Position numbers and translations under genes: made by a program. Below the pieces are notes generated by a model. It had not been told where the DNA came from. It saw only the letters and a list, made by a program, of their open reading frames with translations, and did not search any database. From Candidatus Fonsibacter ubiquis (GTDB lineage: Bacteria; Pseudomonadota; Alphaproteobacteria; Pelagibacterales; Pelagibacteraceae): DNA of 64,000 nt. The stretch covers positions 62,001 through 126,000 of the forward strand of contig NZ_CP024034.1 in the NCBI RefSeq assembly GCF_002688585.1, in the 5' to 3' direction. Position 1 is the first letter of the stretch. The number at the start of each line of letters is the position of its first letter. Below, in pieces: positions 33,708 through 44,951 of this stretch.

Positions 33708-35119
33708 TAGTTCTTACCTAATTGATATAATCTGATCATATTAGTCATTTTAGATTTTCCAAAGGGAAGACCCGCGGTGATAATTGCATAACCACCAACT
33801 TTAGTTAATTTTCTAGATTTAGTAATTTCCTTTGAAATTTTCATCATCTGTCTCCAGTTTTTAGCATCAATATTAGTAATGGAAGTAATACCCCACAGTA
33901 ATGATAATTGTCTTGAGATATTAATATTTGGCGAAATAGTTATAATTTTTGCAGAAGGCCTTATTGCTGAAACTAATCGTGCCGTATTTCCTGTGACTGA
34001 AAATGCAATGATGGCTTCAACTTTAATATTGTAAGCAATATCTTTTATAGCAAGGGCAATGGCTCTGACAGGTTCATTGTTAATTTTAGTTTTGCTTTTA
34101 AATAAACTTATATTTTCTTTTTTGTATTTTTCAGTTGAAACAATGGTTTTTTTCATGGCTTGCACAGCTTGGAGAGGATATTTTCCAACCGCAGTTTCAG
34201 CAGATAACATCACCACATCTGCCCCTTGAAAGATAGCGGTGCCCACATCATTAATTTCAGCGCGCGTTGGCTTATTATCTAAAATCATACTTTCTAACAT
34301 CTGTGTTGCGATGATCACAGGTTTACCAAGTTCAGAACATTTTTTAACAATATCCAATTGAACGTGTGGCACTTCATTCGCGCCAATTTCAACGGCAAGA
34401 TCTCCTCTAGCTACCATGATGGCATCTGAAGTTTGGATAATATCTTTTATATTTTTAAGTGCACTTTTGTTTTCAACCTTTGCAATAATGCCCATATCCG
34501 TTGAAATTAATTTTCGTGTTTCTTTAATAATCTTAGAATTTTTTACATAAGATAACGCAATCCAATTGCAATTTAGTTTTTTTGCAATTTGAATATCTCG
34601 TTTATCCTTTGCAGTTAAATTATCAAAATCAACCTCAAGTCCTGGAATATGAATACTTTTAAAGTTTTTAATGATGCAATCATTTTGACAAATAGTTTCG
34701 ATAGAGTTTTTGGAAAGCTGTTTAATTTTAAAGACAAATTTTCCATCATCAATGAGGATTTTATTACTTTTTTTTATTTTTTTAAAAATTTCAGGGTAGG
34801 GAAGATAAACTCGATTTTGACTTCCAATTTTTTTATTTAAATCAAAATTAAAAATATCTCCTTTTTTTAAAGACACTTGATTTTCTAAAATTTTACCAAT
34901 TCGAAGTTTTATTCCTTGAAGATCTGCAACAATGGCGATGTGCTTTTTATTTATTTTTTCGCAGTCTCTTATAATTTTAACAATCTTTTCAATTCCCGTT
35001 AAATTATGACTAAAATTAATTCTAAAACCATCAACGCCTGAGCGAATTAATTGATTAATTATATTTTTCTTAAATATTGAAGGACCAAGTGTTGCTAAAA
35101 TTTTTGCTTTTTTGTCCAT
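33707..35119 (-). CDS. pyk: Pyruvate kinase
   Basis: This 470-aa enzyme has KILATLGPS at the start, FRINFSH, the Mg/K-binding MVARGDLAVEIGANEVPHVQ, IIATQMLESMI and DVMLSAETAVGKYP, and a C-terminal regulatory domain. It makes pyruvate and ATP from PEP, completing the Embden-Meyerhof route with the nearby phosphofructokinase. Confidence 0.95.
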   Translation of the reverse strand: MDKKAKILATLGPSIFKKNIINQLIRSGVDGFRINFSHNLTGIEKIVKIIRDCEKINKKHIAIVADLQGIKLRIGKILENQVSLKKGDIFNFDLNKKIGSQNRVYLPYPEIFKKIKKSNKILIDDGKFVFKIKQLSKNSIETICQNDCIIKNFKSIHIPGLEVDFDNLTAKDKRDIQIAKKLNCNWIALSYVKNSKIIKETRKLISTDMGIIAKVENKSALKNIKDIIQTSDAIMVARGDLAVEIGANEVPHVQLDIVKKCSELGKPVIIATQMLESMILDNKPTRAEINDVGTAIFQGADVVMLSAETAVGKYPLQAVQAMKKTIVSTEKYKKENISLFKSKTKINNEPVRAIALAIKDIAYNIKVEAIIAFSVTGNTARLVSAIRPSAKIITISPNINISRQLSLLWGITSITNIDAKNWRQMMKISKEITKSRKLTKVGGYAIITAGLPFGKSKMTNMIRLYQLGKN

Positions 35120-35199
35120 TAATTGAAATGATTATAAAATACCTTTTTGGCAATTGTTAGATGATTATGATATATTTGCTTCGTTGATAGTTAAAAGTT

Positions 35200-35292
35200 A
35201 TGAATTTAACCCAGCCAGAGCTCATTCAACTTGTTATGTTAGTAGTCGTTCTGGTTATTATTATTTATAATTTTCCACGTGGTCGATTTTAA
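35200..35292 (+). CDS. Possible 30-aa single-TM protein
   Basis: ATG at 35200 encodes 30 aa: a short polar N-terminus, one hydrophobic helix (LVMLVVVLVIIIY) and a basic end (NFPRGRF). It fills the gap between pyk and the thioredoxin-like gene. A purine-rich TTAAAAG is the only ribosome-site candidate. Plausible but unproven. Confidence 0.35.
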   Translation: MNLTQPELIQLVMLVVVLVIIIYNFPRGRF

Positions 35293-35322
35293 AATCTTTA
35301 GATTTTAAATAATTCAACTAAG

Positions 35323-35709
35323 ATGTTTTTAATGAAAACTTTTATAAAAATAATCTTCAGCTTATTCTTTTTGCAGTCTGCTTTATTTGCTGCAGGCAAA
35401 CCTTACTCACAAGTAGAATTTGATAAATTAATTAAAGAGGGTAAACCCATAGTTCTCCATGTTCATGCAAAATGGTGTTACACTTGTGCAGCACAGGATC
35501 CTGTTTTAAATTCACTGATGAAATCTCCAGAGTTTAAAAATTTCACTTTTTTTAATGTGGATTTTGACACCAGCAAAGATCTTTTAAAAACCTTAAAAGT
35601 TTCAAGACAAAGTGCAATTATTGTATTTAAAGAAGGCAAAGAACAAGGACGATCCTTAGGAGATACGGAGGAAAATTTAATTAAGAAATTATTAAAAAAA
35701 GCTTCTTAA
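35323..35709 (+). CDS. Thioredoxin-fold protein, periplasmic
   Basis: This is 128 aa from ATG 35323, or 125 aa from the ATG at 35332. A signal peptide is followed by a thioredoxin domain with AKWCYTCAAQ, a C-x2-C active site, close to the DsbD C-terminal/thioredoxin_7 pattern. Lacking the DsbD membrane part, it probably acts as a periplasmic reductant or oxidant. Confidence 0.83.
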   Translation: MFLMKTFIKIIFSLFFLQSALFAAGKPYSQVEFDKLIKEGKPIVLHVHAKWCYTCAAQDPVLNSLMKSPEFKNFTFFNVDFDTSKDLLKTLKVSRQSAIIVFKEGKEQGRSLGDTEENLIKKLLKKAS

Positions 35710-35745
35710 TTTAAATTACATCAATAAATTACAAAAAAATAAATT

Positions 35746-36666
35746 ATGAAAGCATATATCATTCACGAAAATGATGAGTGGACTTTACCGCTTAAAGAAA
35801 ACTTACAAAAATTGTCAGTGCCCTTTGAAGACTGGCATATGGCGAAGGTTAATTTAAATACTGCATCTAATCCACCAGAGGGAGTTTTTTATAATCGAAT
35901 GAGTGCATCATCTCATTCAAGAGGACATCGGTTTGCCCCAGAATATACAGCCGTGATTTTAAATTGGCTCTCATCTCATAAAAGAAGAATTATTAATAAT
36001 GAAAGCGCTTTATCCTTAGAGATTAGCAAATCTTTACAATATAAAAAATTAAACGAGCATAATATTAAAACGCCAAAATCTATTTTTTGTTCAGGAAAAG
36101 AGAGTATTTTATCAGCAGCCGATCATTTTACTAAACCCTTTATCACTAAACATAATCGAGCTGGACGAGGTCTTGGTGTTAAATTATTTCAAAACAAAGC
36201 AGAACTTACAAAGTATGTACAAGGAGATCAGTTTGAAGAATCTGTCGACGGAATTACAATTTTACAAGAATACATTGAGGCTAATCCAAAAGTTGTAACA
36301 CGTGTAGAATTTATTGATTCAAAATTTTTTTACGCTGTGCAAGTGGATGCAAGTGATAGCTTTGAATTATGTCCTGCAGATGCTTGCAATATTGAAGAAC
36401 AATTTTGTCCAACAAATCCTGATGGAAATAAGTTTATGATTGTAAAAAATTATCAAAATCCGCTCGTTGCAAATTATGAAAAATTTTTAAAAGCCAATCA
36501 TATTGAGGTTGCAGGCATTGAATATATGCTTGATAAACAAGGTAATGCTTATACCTACGATGTAAATACAAATACTAATTATAACTCCGTTGCTGAAAAA
36601 AAAGCGGGCCAATTTGGTATGTTAAGAATTGCAGAATTTTTAAAAGCTGAACTTAAAAAATTATAA
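35746..36666 (+). CDS. ATP-grasp protein, RimK-like
   Basis: This 306-aa protein has an ATP-grasp fold resembling RimK/glutathione synthetase-type ligases: IINNESALSLEISKSLQYKKLNEHNIKTPKS, ITKHNRAGRGLGVKLF, ILQEYIEA and the late metal-binding YTYDVNTNTNYN. It would join a carboxylate to an amine or thiol using ATP. The acceptor is unknown; no peptide substrate gene is adjacent. Confidence 0.78.
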   Translation: MKAYIIHENDEWTLPLKENLQKLSVPFEDWHMAKVNLNTASNPPEGVFYNRMSASSHSRGHRFAPEYTAVILNWLSSHKRRIINNESALSLEISKSLQYKKLNEHNIKTPKSIFCSGKESILSAADHFTKPFITKHNRAGRGLGVKLFQNKAELTKYVQGDQFEESVDGITILQEYIEANPKVVTRVEFIDSKFFYAVQVDASDSFELCPADACNIEEQFCPTNPDGNKFMIVKNYQNPLVANYEKFLKANHIEVAGIEYMLDKQGNAYTYDVNTNTNYNSVAEKKAGQFGMLRIAEFLKAELKKL

Positions 36667-36709
36667 TTTTAGATTTGAAAAGTTGTAAATAATTTATATA
36701 AAATAAATT

Positions 36710-36916
36710 ATGGTCGACAAAGATAATAATATGTATCGCAGTAGTGATGATAAATTCTTTGCAGGAGTTTGTGCGGGGATGGCACATAAGTTAGGATTTA
36801 GTAAATGGGGGCTTAGATTCGCTTTCATCATTGGCGCTTTATTTTATGGCGTGACCATTCTTATTTACATTATCTGCTGGATGGTTTTTAAACCTCGTCC
36901 TACCTTTAATCGTTAA
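36710..36916 (+). CDS. PspC-domain protein
   Basis: This 68-aa protein has the PspC domain (MYRSSDDKFFAGVCAGMAHKLGFSKWGLRFAFIIGALFYGVTILIYIICWMVF) with one or two TM helices. In phage-shock systems PspC senses envelope stress; here no PspA or PspB is adjacent, so it may act alone. The start ATG at 36710 has another ATG at 36731. Confidence 0.85.
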   Translation: MVDKDNNMYRSSDDKFFAGVCAGMAHKLGFSKWGLRFAFIIGALFYGVTILIYIICWMVFKPRPTFNR

Positions 36917-36936
36917 GTTTTTTTTAATTTTTAATT

Positions 36937-37944
36937 ATGAGTGATGAGTCTTTAAATAATAAGTACGTTGATTTAGTTGCTGCAACTCGAGGTGAAGTTA
37001 TTGAAAATATTCACCAAGGCATAGCCATTGCCATAGATTCTAATTACCGAATAATTAAACAATGGGGTGATACAAAAACTGAAATATTTCCAAGATCAGC
37101 ACTAAAACCCATCCAAGCCTTTGGGATTATCACCACAGGTACAGATAAGGGGTTAAAATTAAAAGATGAACAAATTGCCCTTGCAACATCTTCTCATCAT
37201 GCAGAAACAGTTCATGTGGACATGGTAAAATTATGGTTAAAAGAGTTAGGGCTAGATGAGGAAGATTTAACTTTAGGCTCTGCTTGGCCACTTAGTCCAA
37301 AAAGAAAAGATTATATTTTGCGTCATGAGGGACGAAAATCTAAATTGTATCATAATTGTTCAGGCAAACACTGCGGACAATTATCCATTTGTATTCATGA
37401 AAAATTTAAAAAATTAAATTACCAAGATCCAAAACATCCTGTGCAAAAATTATTTATTCAAAATTTAGAAAAATTATCAGAGACTAAAATTAATCATATT
37501 GGAATTGATGGTTGTGGATTACCTGCACCAAGTTTACCTTTAGAAAGATTTGCCTATGCATTAACTAAATTTGCAGATCCTGCAAAATTAGAGGGAATTG
37601 ATAAAAAGGCAGCAATAAAAGTTTTTGAGTGCTGCGTGAAATATCCTGTTTTATTTGGTGGCTCTGAAAGTGTGAATTCTATTTTGACAAAAAGTAGCAA
37701 GAAAAGAGTCTTGGTTAAAAATGGTGCAGATGGAGTTTTTTCTGCAATTATTCCAGATGAAAAAATGGTAGTTGTTGTAAAGATTAAAGATGGCAATATG
37801 AAAGCTGCTGAAATTGCAATTGCAGGATTACTAAAGGATTTAAAAATTTTAGATAATGAAGAAATTAAAAAATTAATTACCCAGCCGATTATGAATTCTG
37901 CAGGTAAAAGAAGTGGTAAAATGTATTGGCTTGAAAATAATTAA
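36937..37944 (+). CDS. L-asparaginase, Rhizobium type (class 3/AnsA-like)
   Basis: This 335-aa protein belongs to the R. etli asparaginase family, not related to E. coli AnsA/B. The serine-lysine tandems are visible: S54-x-x-K57 (SALKP) and SS85-86 (ATSSH). The zinc-site Cys and Lys fall in HNCSGKHCG and GIDGCGLPA. It hydrolyses asparagine to aspartate and ammonia. Confidence 0.87.
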   Translation: MSDESLNNKYVDLVAATRGEVIENIHQGIAIAIDSNYRIIKQWGDTKTEIFPRSALKPIQAFGIITTGTDKGLKLKDEQIALATSSHHAETVHVDMVKLWLKELGLDEEDLTLGSAWPLSPKRKDYILRHEGRKSKLYHNCSGKHCGQLSICIHEKFKKLNYQDPKHPVQKLFIQNLEKLSETKINHIGIDGCGLPAPSLPLERFAYALTKFADPAKLEGIDKKAAIKVFECCVKYPVLFGGSESVNSILTKSSKKRVLVKNGADGVFSAIIPDEKMVVVVKIKDGNMKAAEIAIAGLLKDLKILDNEEIKKLITQPIMNSAGKRSGKMYWLENN

Positions 37945-38297
37945 CGATTTAAATATTTATTTTTTAAATATAAAGGCAGAGCAATTATTTCGTAAATAAT
38001 AAAGAAAAGTGGGTAAATAATTGGATTGCTTAATATTTTTGCTAAAATTCTAAGATAATCAATTTCTTCCCAAATAATTAAAAAAACTTTAGCACCTTGA
38101 TATAATTGGCCATGAACTAAAGCATGCATTCTTCGCATTAATTGATCCTTAGTTTTTTTAGTCTCAATGTAAGCTTTAATATTGTTATGAATGTTAACCC
38201 ATTCAAATAAAGGATTTTTTATTTTTTTTTTATAAAAATTTATTTCACTATTACAAATAGCGCATGATTGATTGTAATAAATTTTTATAATCTGCAT
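37941..38297 (-). CDS. DCC-family thiol-disulfide oxidoreductase (DUF393)
   Basis: This 118-aa protein has CAIC at residues 13-16 in the DUF393 pattern (YYNQSCAICNSEINFYKKK), HALVHGQLYQGAKVF and a hydrophobic C-terminal stretch. The name DCC refers to an Asp-x-x-Cys-x-x-Cys motif; here Gln-Ser precede the cysteines instead of Asp. Convergent with the asparaginase gene, with a 4-bp overlap. Confidence 0.82.
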   Translation of the reverse strand: MQIIKIYYNQSCAICNSEINFYKKKIKNPLFEWVNIHNNIKAYIETKKTKDQLMRRMHALVHGQLYQGAKVFLIIWEEIDYLRILAKILSNPIIYPLFFIIYEIIALPLYLKNKYLNR

Positions 38298-38410
38298 CCG
38301 AGAGATTTATCTGCGTCATTTTACAACAAACCAACTAAACCTAAAGTAGAAATAATCTATTGTTTACTTAACTTTCTAATTTTTATTTGATATGAGTCTG
38401 CTCCTTTTAA

Positions 38411-40600
<2,190 letters not shown>

Positions 40601-40632
40601 TTATTTAAATATCCGCTAAATAATCTGCTTAA

Positions 40633-40673
40633 TTTTCTCAGTATATAACTTTGAGAAAAAGTTATAAGTTTTT
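40633..40673 (+). terminator. katG terminator with an alternative overlapping hairpin
   Basis: TATAACTT (40644-40651) pairs with AAGTTATA (40659-40666), followed by TTTTT: a terminator-like hairpin. TTTTCTCA (40633-40640) can instead pair with TGAGAAAA (40652-40659), and the two structures compete. It lies between katG and the 67-aa gene. Confidence 0.55.
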
Positions 40674-40700
40674 CATAAAAGCAAAATAAAAAATGAAAGG

Positions 40701-40904
40701 ATGAAAGACATGTTAAAAAGTTTAGAGAGAATCTGGGCAAGAGCAACTGGACATTTAATGGGCAGTACTGATAGCGATAAACCCGATGTACCTATTTTAA
40801 CCTTACGCGAAGCTCGAATTGCTTTGTATCTAAAAACATTTTGGATTGTAATTCATGTGATCACTTGTTTATTTATCATGGCGAATGTTGTGAGGCATTG
40901 GTAG
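40701..40904 (+). CDS. Small single-TM protein
   Basis: This 67-aa protein has an amphipathic N-terminal half (LKSLERIWARATGHLMGSTDSDKPDVPILTLREARIALYLKT) and a C-terminal TM helix (FWIVIHVITCLFIMANVV). A ribosome site AAAGGATG precedes the ATG at 40701; ATG 40710 is an alternative. Not recognised. The 40935 gene follows with a 30-bp gap and may be co-transcribed. Confidence 0.68.
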   Translation: MKDMLKSLERIWARATGHLMGSTDSDKPDVPILTLREARIALYLKTFWIVIHVITCLFIMANVVRHW

Positions 40905-40934
40905 AAAAAAGAAGAATTTAACCTTAGGAGATAT

Positions 40935-41159
40935 ATGGACTTTGCAAAAAAGTATTTAAAATGGATTAGTACAGGTTTTGTATTAACAGGAATATTACTG
41001 ACTAATTTAAATAATTATCCTATGAATATATTCATTCATGGCCTTGGTGCGATCGGTTGGACATTTGCAGGATACATTAATAATGACAGGGCATTAATGG
41101 TGAATTTTGGAATACAAATTCCATTATTTTTATTAGGTTTTGCAAAAGTAATTATTTAA
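40935..41159 (+). CDS. Small membrane protein (DUF6552-like)
   Basis: This 74-aa protein has two or three TM helices (WISTGFVLTGILLTNL; IFIHGLGAIGWTFAGYI; FGIQIPLFLLGFAKVII). The ribosome site TTAGGAGA lies before the ATG at 40935. It resembles small membrane proteins common in marine alphaproteobacteria; function unknown. Confidence 0.7.
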   Translation: MDFAKKYLKWISTGFVLTGILLTNLNNYPMNIFIHGLGAIGWTFAGYINNDRALMVNFGIQIPLFLLGFAKVII

Positions 41160-41177
41160 TTTGAATAAATACTTTTG

Positions 41178-41194
41178 GTAATTTTTTAGTAATT
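41178..41194 (+). promoter_or_regulatory. OmpR-type direct repeat before the response regulator gene
   Basis: GTAATT-N5-GTAATT with 11-bp periodicity lies 20 bp before the regulator ATG. It matches the element at 42929 at 15 of 17 positions. This is the spacing of OmpR/PhoB-family recognition sites. A possible -10 (TATTAA, 41204) follows. Confidence 0.55.
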
Positions 41195-41214
41195 AAACTT
41201 TTCTATTAAGTCAT

Positions 41215-41886
41215 ATGAAAGTTTTATTAGTTGAAGATAATAAACGTCTCGGACCTCTTATTCAGCAGAATTTAAAAAAAGATAATTTTATAACAGATAT
41301 TGCTTTGAATTTGGAAGAAGCAGATGAGTGTCTTAAAAATTTTAAATACGATTTAATGTTATTGGATCTTAATCTTCCTGATGGAGATGGAATTCAATTT
41401 CTACAAAAAGTTAGAGATCGAAAGCAGTATTTGCCTGTCTTAATTTTAACTGCAAATGCATTAATTTCTAGCAAAATTAAGGGATTAGAAATTGGAGCTG
41501 ATGATTATGTCACAAAGCCTTTTCAGCATGAGGAATTGGTCGCAAGAATGCGTAGCATTTTAAGAAGACCACAAACACAAGTTAATCAAATTACTAATGT
41601 TGGAAATATTGATTTTAATTTAGATACACTTGAAATTAAAATTTTAAATCAACCTGTAAAAATGGCAAAACGCGAAGCATTAATTTTAAAAACTCTTTTA
41701 CAAAAATTGAATAAATTAGTTACACTTAATGAAATTCAAGATAAAAATTATGGCATTGATAAGGATTTATCATCAAATGCTATTGAAGTTTCCATTCACC
41801 GTCTAAGAAAAATTTTAAAAAAAACTAAAGCAAATATTGAAATAAAAAATTCAAGGGGAATTGGATATAAATTAATTTTAATATGA
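41215..41886 (+). CDS. OmpR-family response regulator (QseB/PmrA-like)
   Basis: This 223-aa protein has a receiver domain with phospho-acceptor D51 (LMLLDLNLPDGDG), switch Thr/Ser in ILTAN and Lys in VTKPF, followed by a winged-helix DNA-binding domain (KREALILKTLLQK...NAIEVSIHRLRKILKK...GIGYKLI). It overlaps the histidine kinase gene by 4 bp. Direct repeats upstream of itself and of the hemolysin-family gene are its likely targets. Confidence 0.92.
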   Translation: MKVLLVEDNKRLGPLIQQNLKKDNFITDIALNLEEADECLKNFKYDLMLLDLNLPDGDGIQFLQKVRDRKQYLPVLILTANALISSKIKGLEIGADDYVTKPFQHEELVARMRSILRRPQTQVNQITNVGNIDFNLDTLEIKILNQPVKMAKREALILKTLLQKLNKLVTLNEIQDKNYGIDKDLSSNAIEVSIHRLRKILKKTKANIEIKNSRGIGYKLILI

Positions 41887-42920
41887 AAGAAAAATCATAC
41901 TCAATTATTAAAAAACTTGTCATTCGAACCTCCATCGTTGGAGTATTCGTATTATTAATGTCTGGAGGAATTGTAAGTTTAGGATTTATTGATGATATTG
42001 CTAAAGATAAAAACCCTGACTTAGATAAGGCAATTGATATTATTTTATCTGAAAGTTTTGAGCATGTATTTTGGATTTTAATTTTATCAGTCTTAATTTT
42101 AATTTTTGTTGTTTATTGGACTATAAAAAAATCCATGGAAGAAATTAATAGTATTTCAAAAAAATTTTCTAATATAAATCTTGAAGACCCAGTTATTCGA
42201 TATGATGCTACTACAATACCAAAAGAAATTTTGCCATTAATAAACTCATTAAATGAGACACTGAAAAGAATAAAACAAGATATCGATCAAAAAAATGAAT
42301 TTATTAAGAATGCATCCCATGAACTTAATACGCCAATAACAATTCTAAATGCAAATATCGAAAGTTTACCTGATAGTAAAAAAAAATATGAACTTAAAGA
42401 AGATTTAAAATTATTAGAAAACGTTTCGGCACAGTTATTTAGGCTTTCTCAGGTTGAAAATTTTAAAGTTCAAAAAAATGAGAGTGTAAATTTAGTTGAT
42501 CTATTAAATGATGTAATCAAACAATCTTACAAAATTTTTCCAAAGAGAAATATTGAATTTAAAATCGAGGGTTCTAAAAAAAATATAACCATAAATGGCA
42601 CTTATGATTATTTATTGATGTGTTTTAGGAATTTATTAGATAATGCTGCGCAAAATAGTCCTGACAATTCAATAATCAAAATAAATCTTTATGAAAGTGG
42701 AAATGTTGAAATTATTAATACTCTTAAATCGGGCGTTCAAACTAAAATTTTAACGCAAAACTTATTTAAAAAATTTTGGCGTTATGACAAAAACAGTTAC
42801 AACGGATCAGGTCTTGGATTATCAATCGTCAAAAGGATCATCGATGCACATAATGCGACAATTCGTACATTATTAGTGGATGGAGAAATCTTATTTAAGC
42901 TAAAATTCAATAAAATTTAA
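41883..42920 (+). CDS. Sensor histidine kinase
   Basis: This 345-aa membrane kinase has TM helices near residues 13-35 and 61-80, a short periplasmic segment of about 25 residues between them, a HAMP-like linker, H146 in the H-box (NASHELNTPITIL), N-box NLLDNAAQNSP and G-box GSGLGLSIVKRIID. The very small periplasmic loop suggests sensing in the membrane or of small ions or lipids rather than by a ligand domain. Partner of the overlapping response regulator. Confidence 0.92.
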   Translation: MKEKSYSIIKKLVIRTSIVGVFVLLMSGGIVSLGFIDDIAKDKNPDLDKAIDIILSESFEHVFWILILSVLILIFVVYWTIKKSMEEINSISKKFSNINLEDPVIRYDATTIPKEILPLINSLNETLKRIKQDIDQKNEFIKNASHELNTPITILNANIESLPDSKKKYELKEDLKLLENVSAQLFRLSQVENFKVQKNESVNLVDLLNDVIKQSYKIFPKRNIEFKIEGSKKNITINGTYDYLLMCFRNLLDNAAQNSPDNSIIKINLYESGNVEIINTLKSGVQTKILTQNLFKKFWRYDKNSYNGSGLGLSIVKRIIDAHNATIRTLLVDGEILFKLKFNKI

Positions 42921-42928
42921 TAGAATTT

Positions 42929-42945
42929 GTAATTTTTTTGTAAGT
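42929..42945 (+). promoter_or_regulatory. OmpR-type direct repeat before the hemolysin-family gene
   Basis: GTAATT-N5-GTAAGT lies 21 bp before the ATG at 42967, nearly the same element and distance as at the regulator gene. It links the two-component system to the biosynthetic genes. A GATTAA (42952) could be the -10. Confidence 0.55.
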
Positions 42946-42966
42946 TTCAGAGATTAAATCTTTGGA

Positions 42967-43563
42967 ATGAAATTTGAAATTATAAACCAATTCCATTCCC
43001 TTAGAGCGAAAGCTGAAAGTTTTATAATAGAAAAATACAAAAAGAATTTTTCTGCAAATATAAAAAAGTTTCCAAACATTCTTGTTGCCCTTGTTAATCA
43101 ACAACAAGAAATAACCGCATGTTGCGGAATTAGAACTGAGAAAGATGGATTATTTTCACAAATTTATCTTAAAGAAAATATTAGAAAAATTATTCAAAGA
43201 ATTAAATTAGATAAGGAAAATTTTAAAATTTTTGAAATTGTAAATTTAACCACAAGCAATCCAATTGCTTCAATTAAATTTGTTAAAGAACTTCATCGAT
43301 ATATGTTTGAACATCAAGTTAAGTATGTAATTTTTTCAGGCACTATGATGCTTAGAAATTTTTTATTAATGATGGGTCTTAAATTAACGGTACTTACAAA
43401 GGCAGAAGTAAAGAACATATCAAATCCAGAGGATTGGGGTCGTTATTATGATTCAGATCCTCATGTTTGTTTAGCAGAAACACCAAATGTACAATTTTCG
43501 ATTTTATTTAAAAAATTTAAAGAACAACTAGAGTATGTTAATATCTCTTCAATCGCTCAGTAA
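42967..43563 (+). CDS. Thermostable hemolysin-family protein (acyltransferase-like)
   Basis: This 198-aa protein has the pattern of the T_hemolysin family: an initial IEKYKKNFSANIKKFPNILVAL, a CCGIRTEKDGLFSQIYL segment, EIVNLTTSNP and FSGTMMLRNFLLMMGLKLTVL. The overall beta-strand and helix order resembles GNAT/autoinducer-synthase-like acyltransferases, so the hemolysin name may mislead. No signal peptide. It is the first enzyme gene of the cluster and overlaps the AMP ligase by 29 bp. Confidence 0.8.
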   Translation: MKFEIINQFHSLRAKAESFIIEKYKKNFSANIKKFPNILVALVNQQQEITACCGIRTEKDGLFSQIYLKENIRKIIQRIKLDKENFKIFEIVNLTTSNPIASIKFVKELHRYMFEHQVKYVIFSGTMMLRNFLLMMGLKLTVLTKAEVKNISNPEDWGRYYDSDPHVCLAETPNVQFSILFKKFKEQLEYVNISSIAQ

Positions 43564-44938
43564 ACTTCATCAACAAAAACCTAACAAAGTTCTTTTTAAA
43601 GAATTTTCAAAGGAAACTACTGTTAAAGATTTTGCAAAAAGAGTTGAGGCTTATCGATTAAAGCATCATGACACTAAAAAAAATATTGGGTTATTTGGCA
43701 ATAACGATATTAACTTTGCAGCAGCTGACTGTGGTTTATCTTTTACAGAAAATAACTTAGTTCCAATCCCAAGATTTTTTAAAGATGAGTTAATTAAAAA
43801 AATTATAAGTGATGCACAGATAGATTATATTTATACTGATGAAGAAAATTTTAGTAGAATTAAAAATCTATTTCACAATACTGTAAATTATTTACAGCCA
43901 GCGCAAACTTCATTTATTCCAGTTCAATCAGGGATACACAGAAGAATTATTTACACTTCTGGTACCACAGGCACTCCCAAGGGTGTAATTCAAACCGAAC
44001 AACAAATAAATTTTATTATAAAAAATCTAACGGAAACTCTCTCTGTGAGTGAGGCAGATAGATATTTGTCTATTCTTCCGATCTCAACTTTGCTTGAACA
44101 AATCGCCTCGATTCATTGTGTTATTTTTAATGGTGCACAAACTATATTTAACCCAGATTTTTCAAAAGATATTTTTATAAAGCCTCAAAATATTTTTTCA
44201 CACATTCATAACTATAAACCATCTATGACTTGTCTTACTCCTTTATTACTTGAGAATTTTATAAATCAATTAGATAAAAATTTAGATTTAAAATTTCTTA
44301 AAGCTATCACTATTGGTGGCTCTAAAACCTCAAAGGAAATTTTAATTGCGGCAGATCGATTAAATTTACCTGTGTATGAAGGTTATGGATTATCGGAGAC
44401 TTGTTCAGTGGTTTCCTTGAATTGCAAAAATACTAAACGCTTTGGAAGTGTTGGAAAACCTTTGCCAGGTATTGAAGTAAATATTGAAAACGATGAAGTT
44501 GTTGTGTCCTCACCCTCTATTATGGAAGGATATTGCAACAGCAAACCTCACGTTGGAAAAATTTATACAGGTGACATTGGCTCAGTAGACTCTGATGGAT
44601 TTTTATACATTCACGGAAGAAAAGATGATGTTATTGCCCTTAATAATGGAAGAAATGTTGATCCAAATTGGCTTGAGTCAATGATTAGTGAAAAAATAAA
44701 AACTAATGCTTATAGTTTTTTAAATCAAAAAGGCCAACACTGTATGGTTTTAGCTGTTAACGACAAAGCTTTAGGTAAGCAATTAAGAAATAAATTAAAA
44801 TCCATTCTTCCAGATTATGCTTACCCAGAAAAAATTTATTTTAGAAATCCAAAAGAAATTCCTAAAGAATTTTTCTTAAATATTAATGGAAAAATAGACA
44901 GAAAAAAAATTGCTGAAATTTTTTTAAACCAACAATAA
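43535..44938 (+). CDS. AMP-dependent acid-CoA ligase/adenylation enzyme
   Basis: This 467-aa ANL-superfamily enzyme is shorter than typical acyl-CoA synthetases. The ATP loop is YTSGTTGTPKG, A5 is YEGYGLSET, A7 is YTGDIGSVDSDGFLYIHGRKDD and the C-terminal catalytic Lys lies in NGKIDR. It activates a carboxylic acid as acyl-AMP, perhaps a fatty acid or amino acid. No carrier protein is encoded nearby, so release to CoA or to a small amine is likely. Translationally coupled to the hemolysin-family gene. Confidence 0.87.
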   Translation: MLISLQSLSKLHQQKPNKVLFKEFSKETTVKDFAKRVEAYRLKHHDTKKNIGLFGNNDINFAAADCGLSFTENNLVPIPRFFKDELIKKIISDAQIDYIYTDEENFSRIKNLFHNTVNYLQPAQTSFIPVQSGIHRRIIYTSGTTGTPKGVIQTEQQINFIIKNLTETLSVSEADRYLSILPISTLLEQIASIHCVIFNGAQTIFNPDFSKDIFIKPQNIFSHIHNYKPSMTCLTPLLLENFINQLDKNLDLKFLKAITIGGSKTSKEILIAADRLNLPVYEGYGLSETCSVVSLNCKNTKRFGSVGKPLPGIEVNIENDEVVVSSPSIMEGYCNSKPHVGKIYTGDIGSVDSDGFLYIHGRKDDVIALNNGRNVDPNWLESMISEKIKTNAYSFLNQKGQHCMVLAVNDKALGKQLRNKLKSILPDYAYPEKIYFRNPKEIPKEFFLNINGKIDRKKIAEIFLNQQ

Positions 44939-44951
44939 CGAAAGGAACGCT

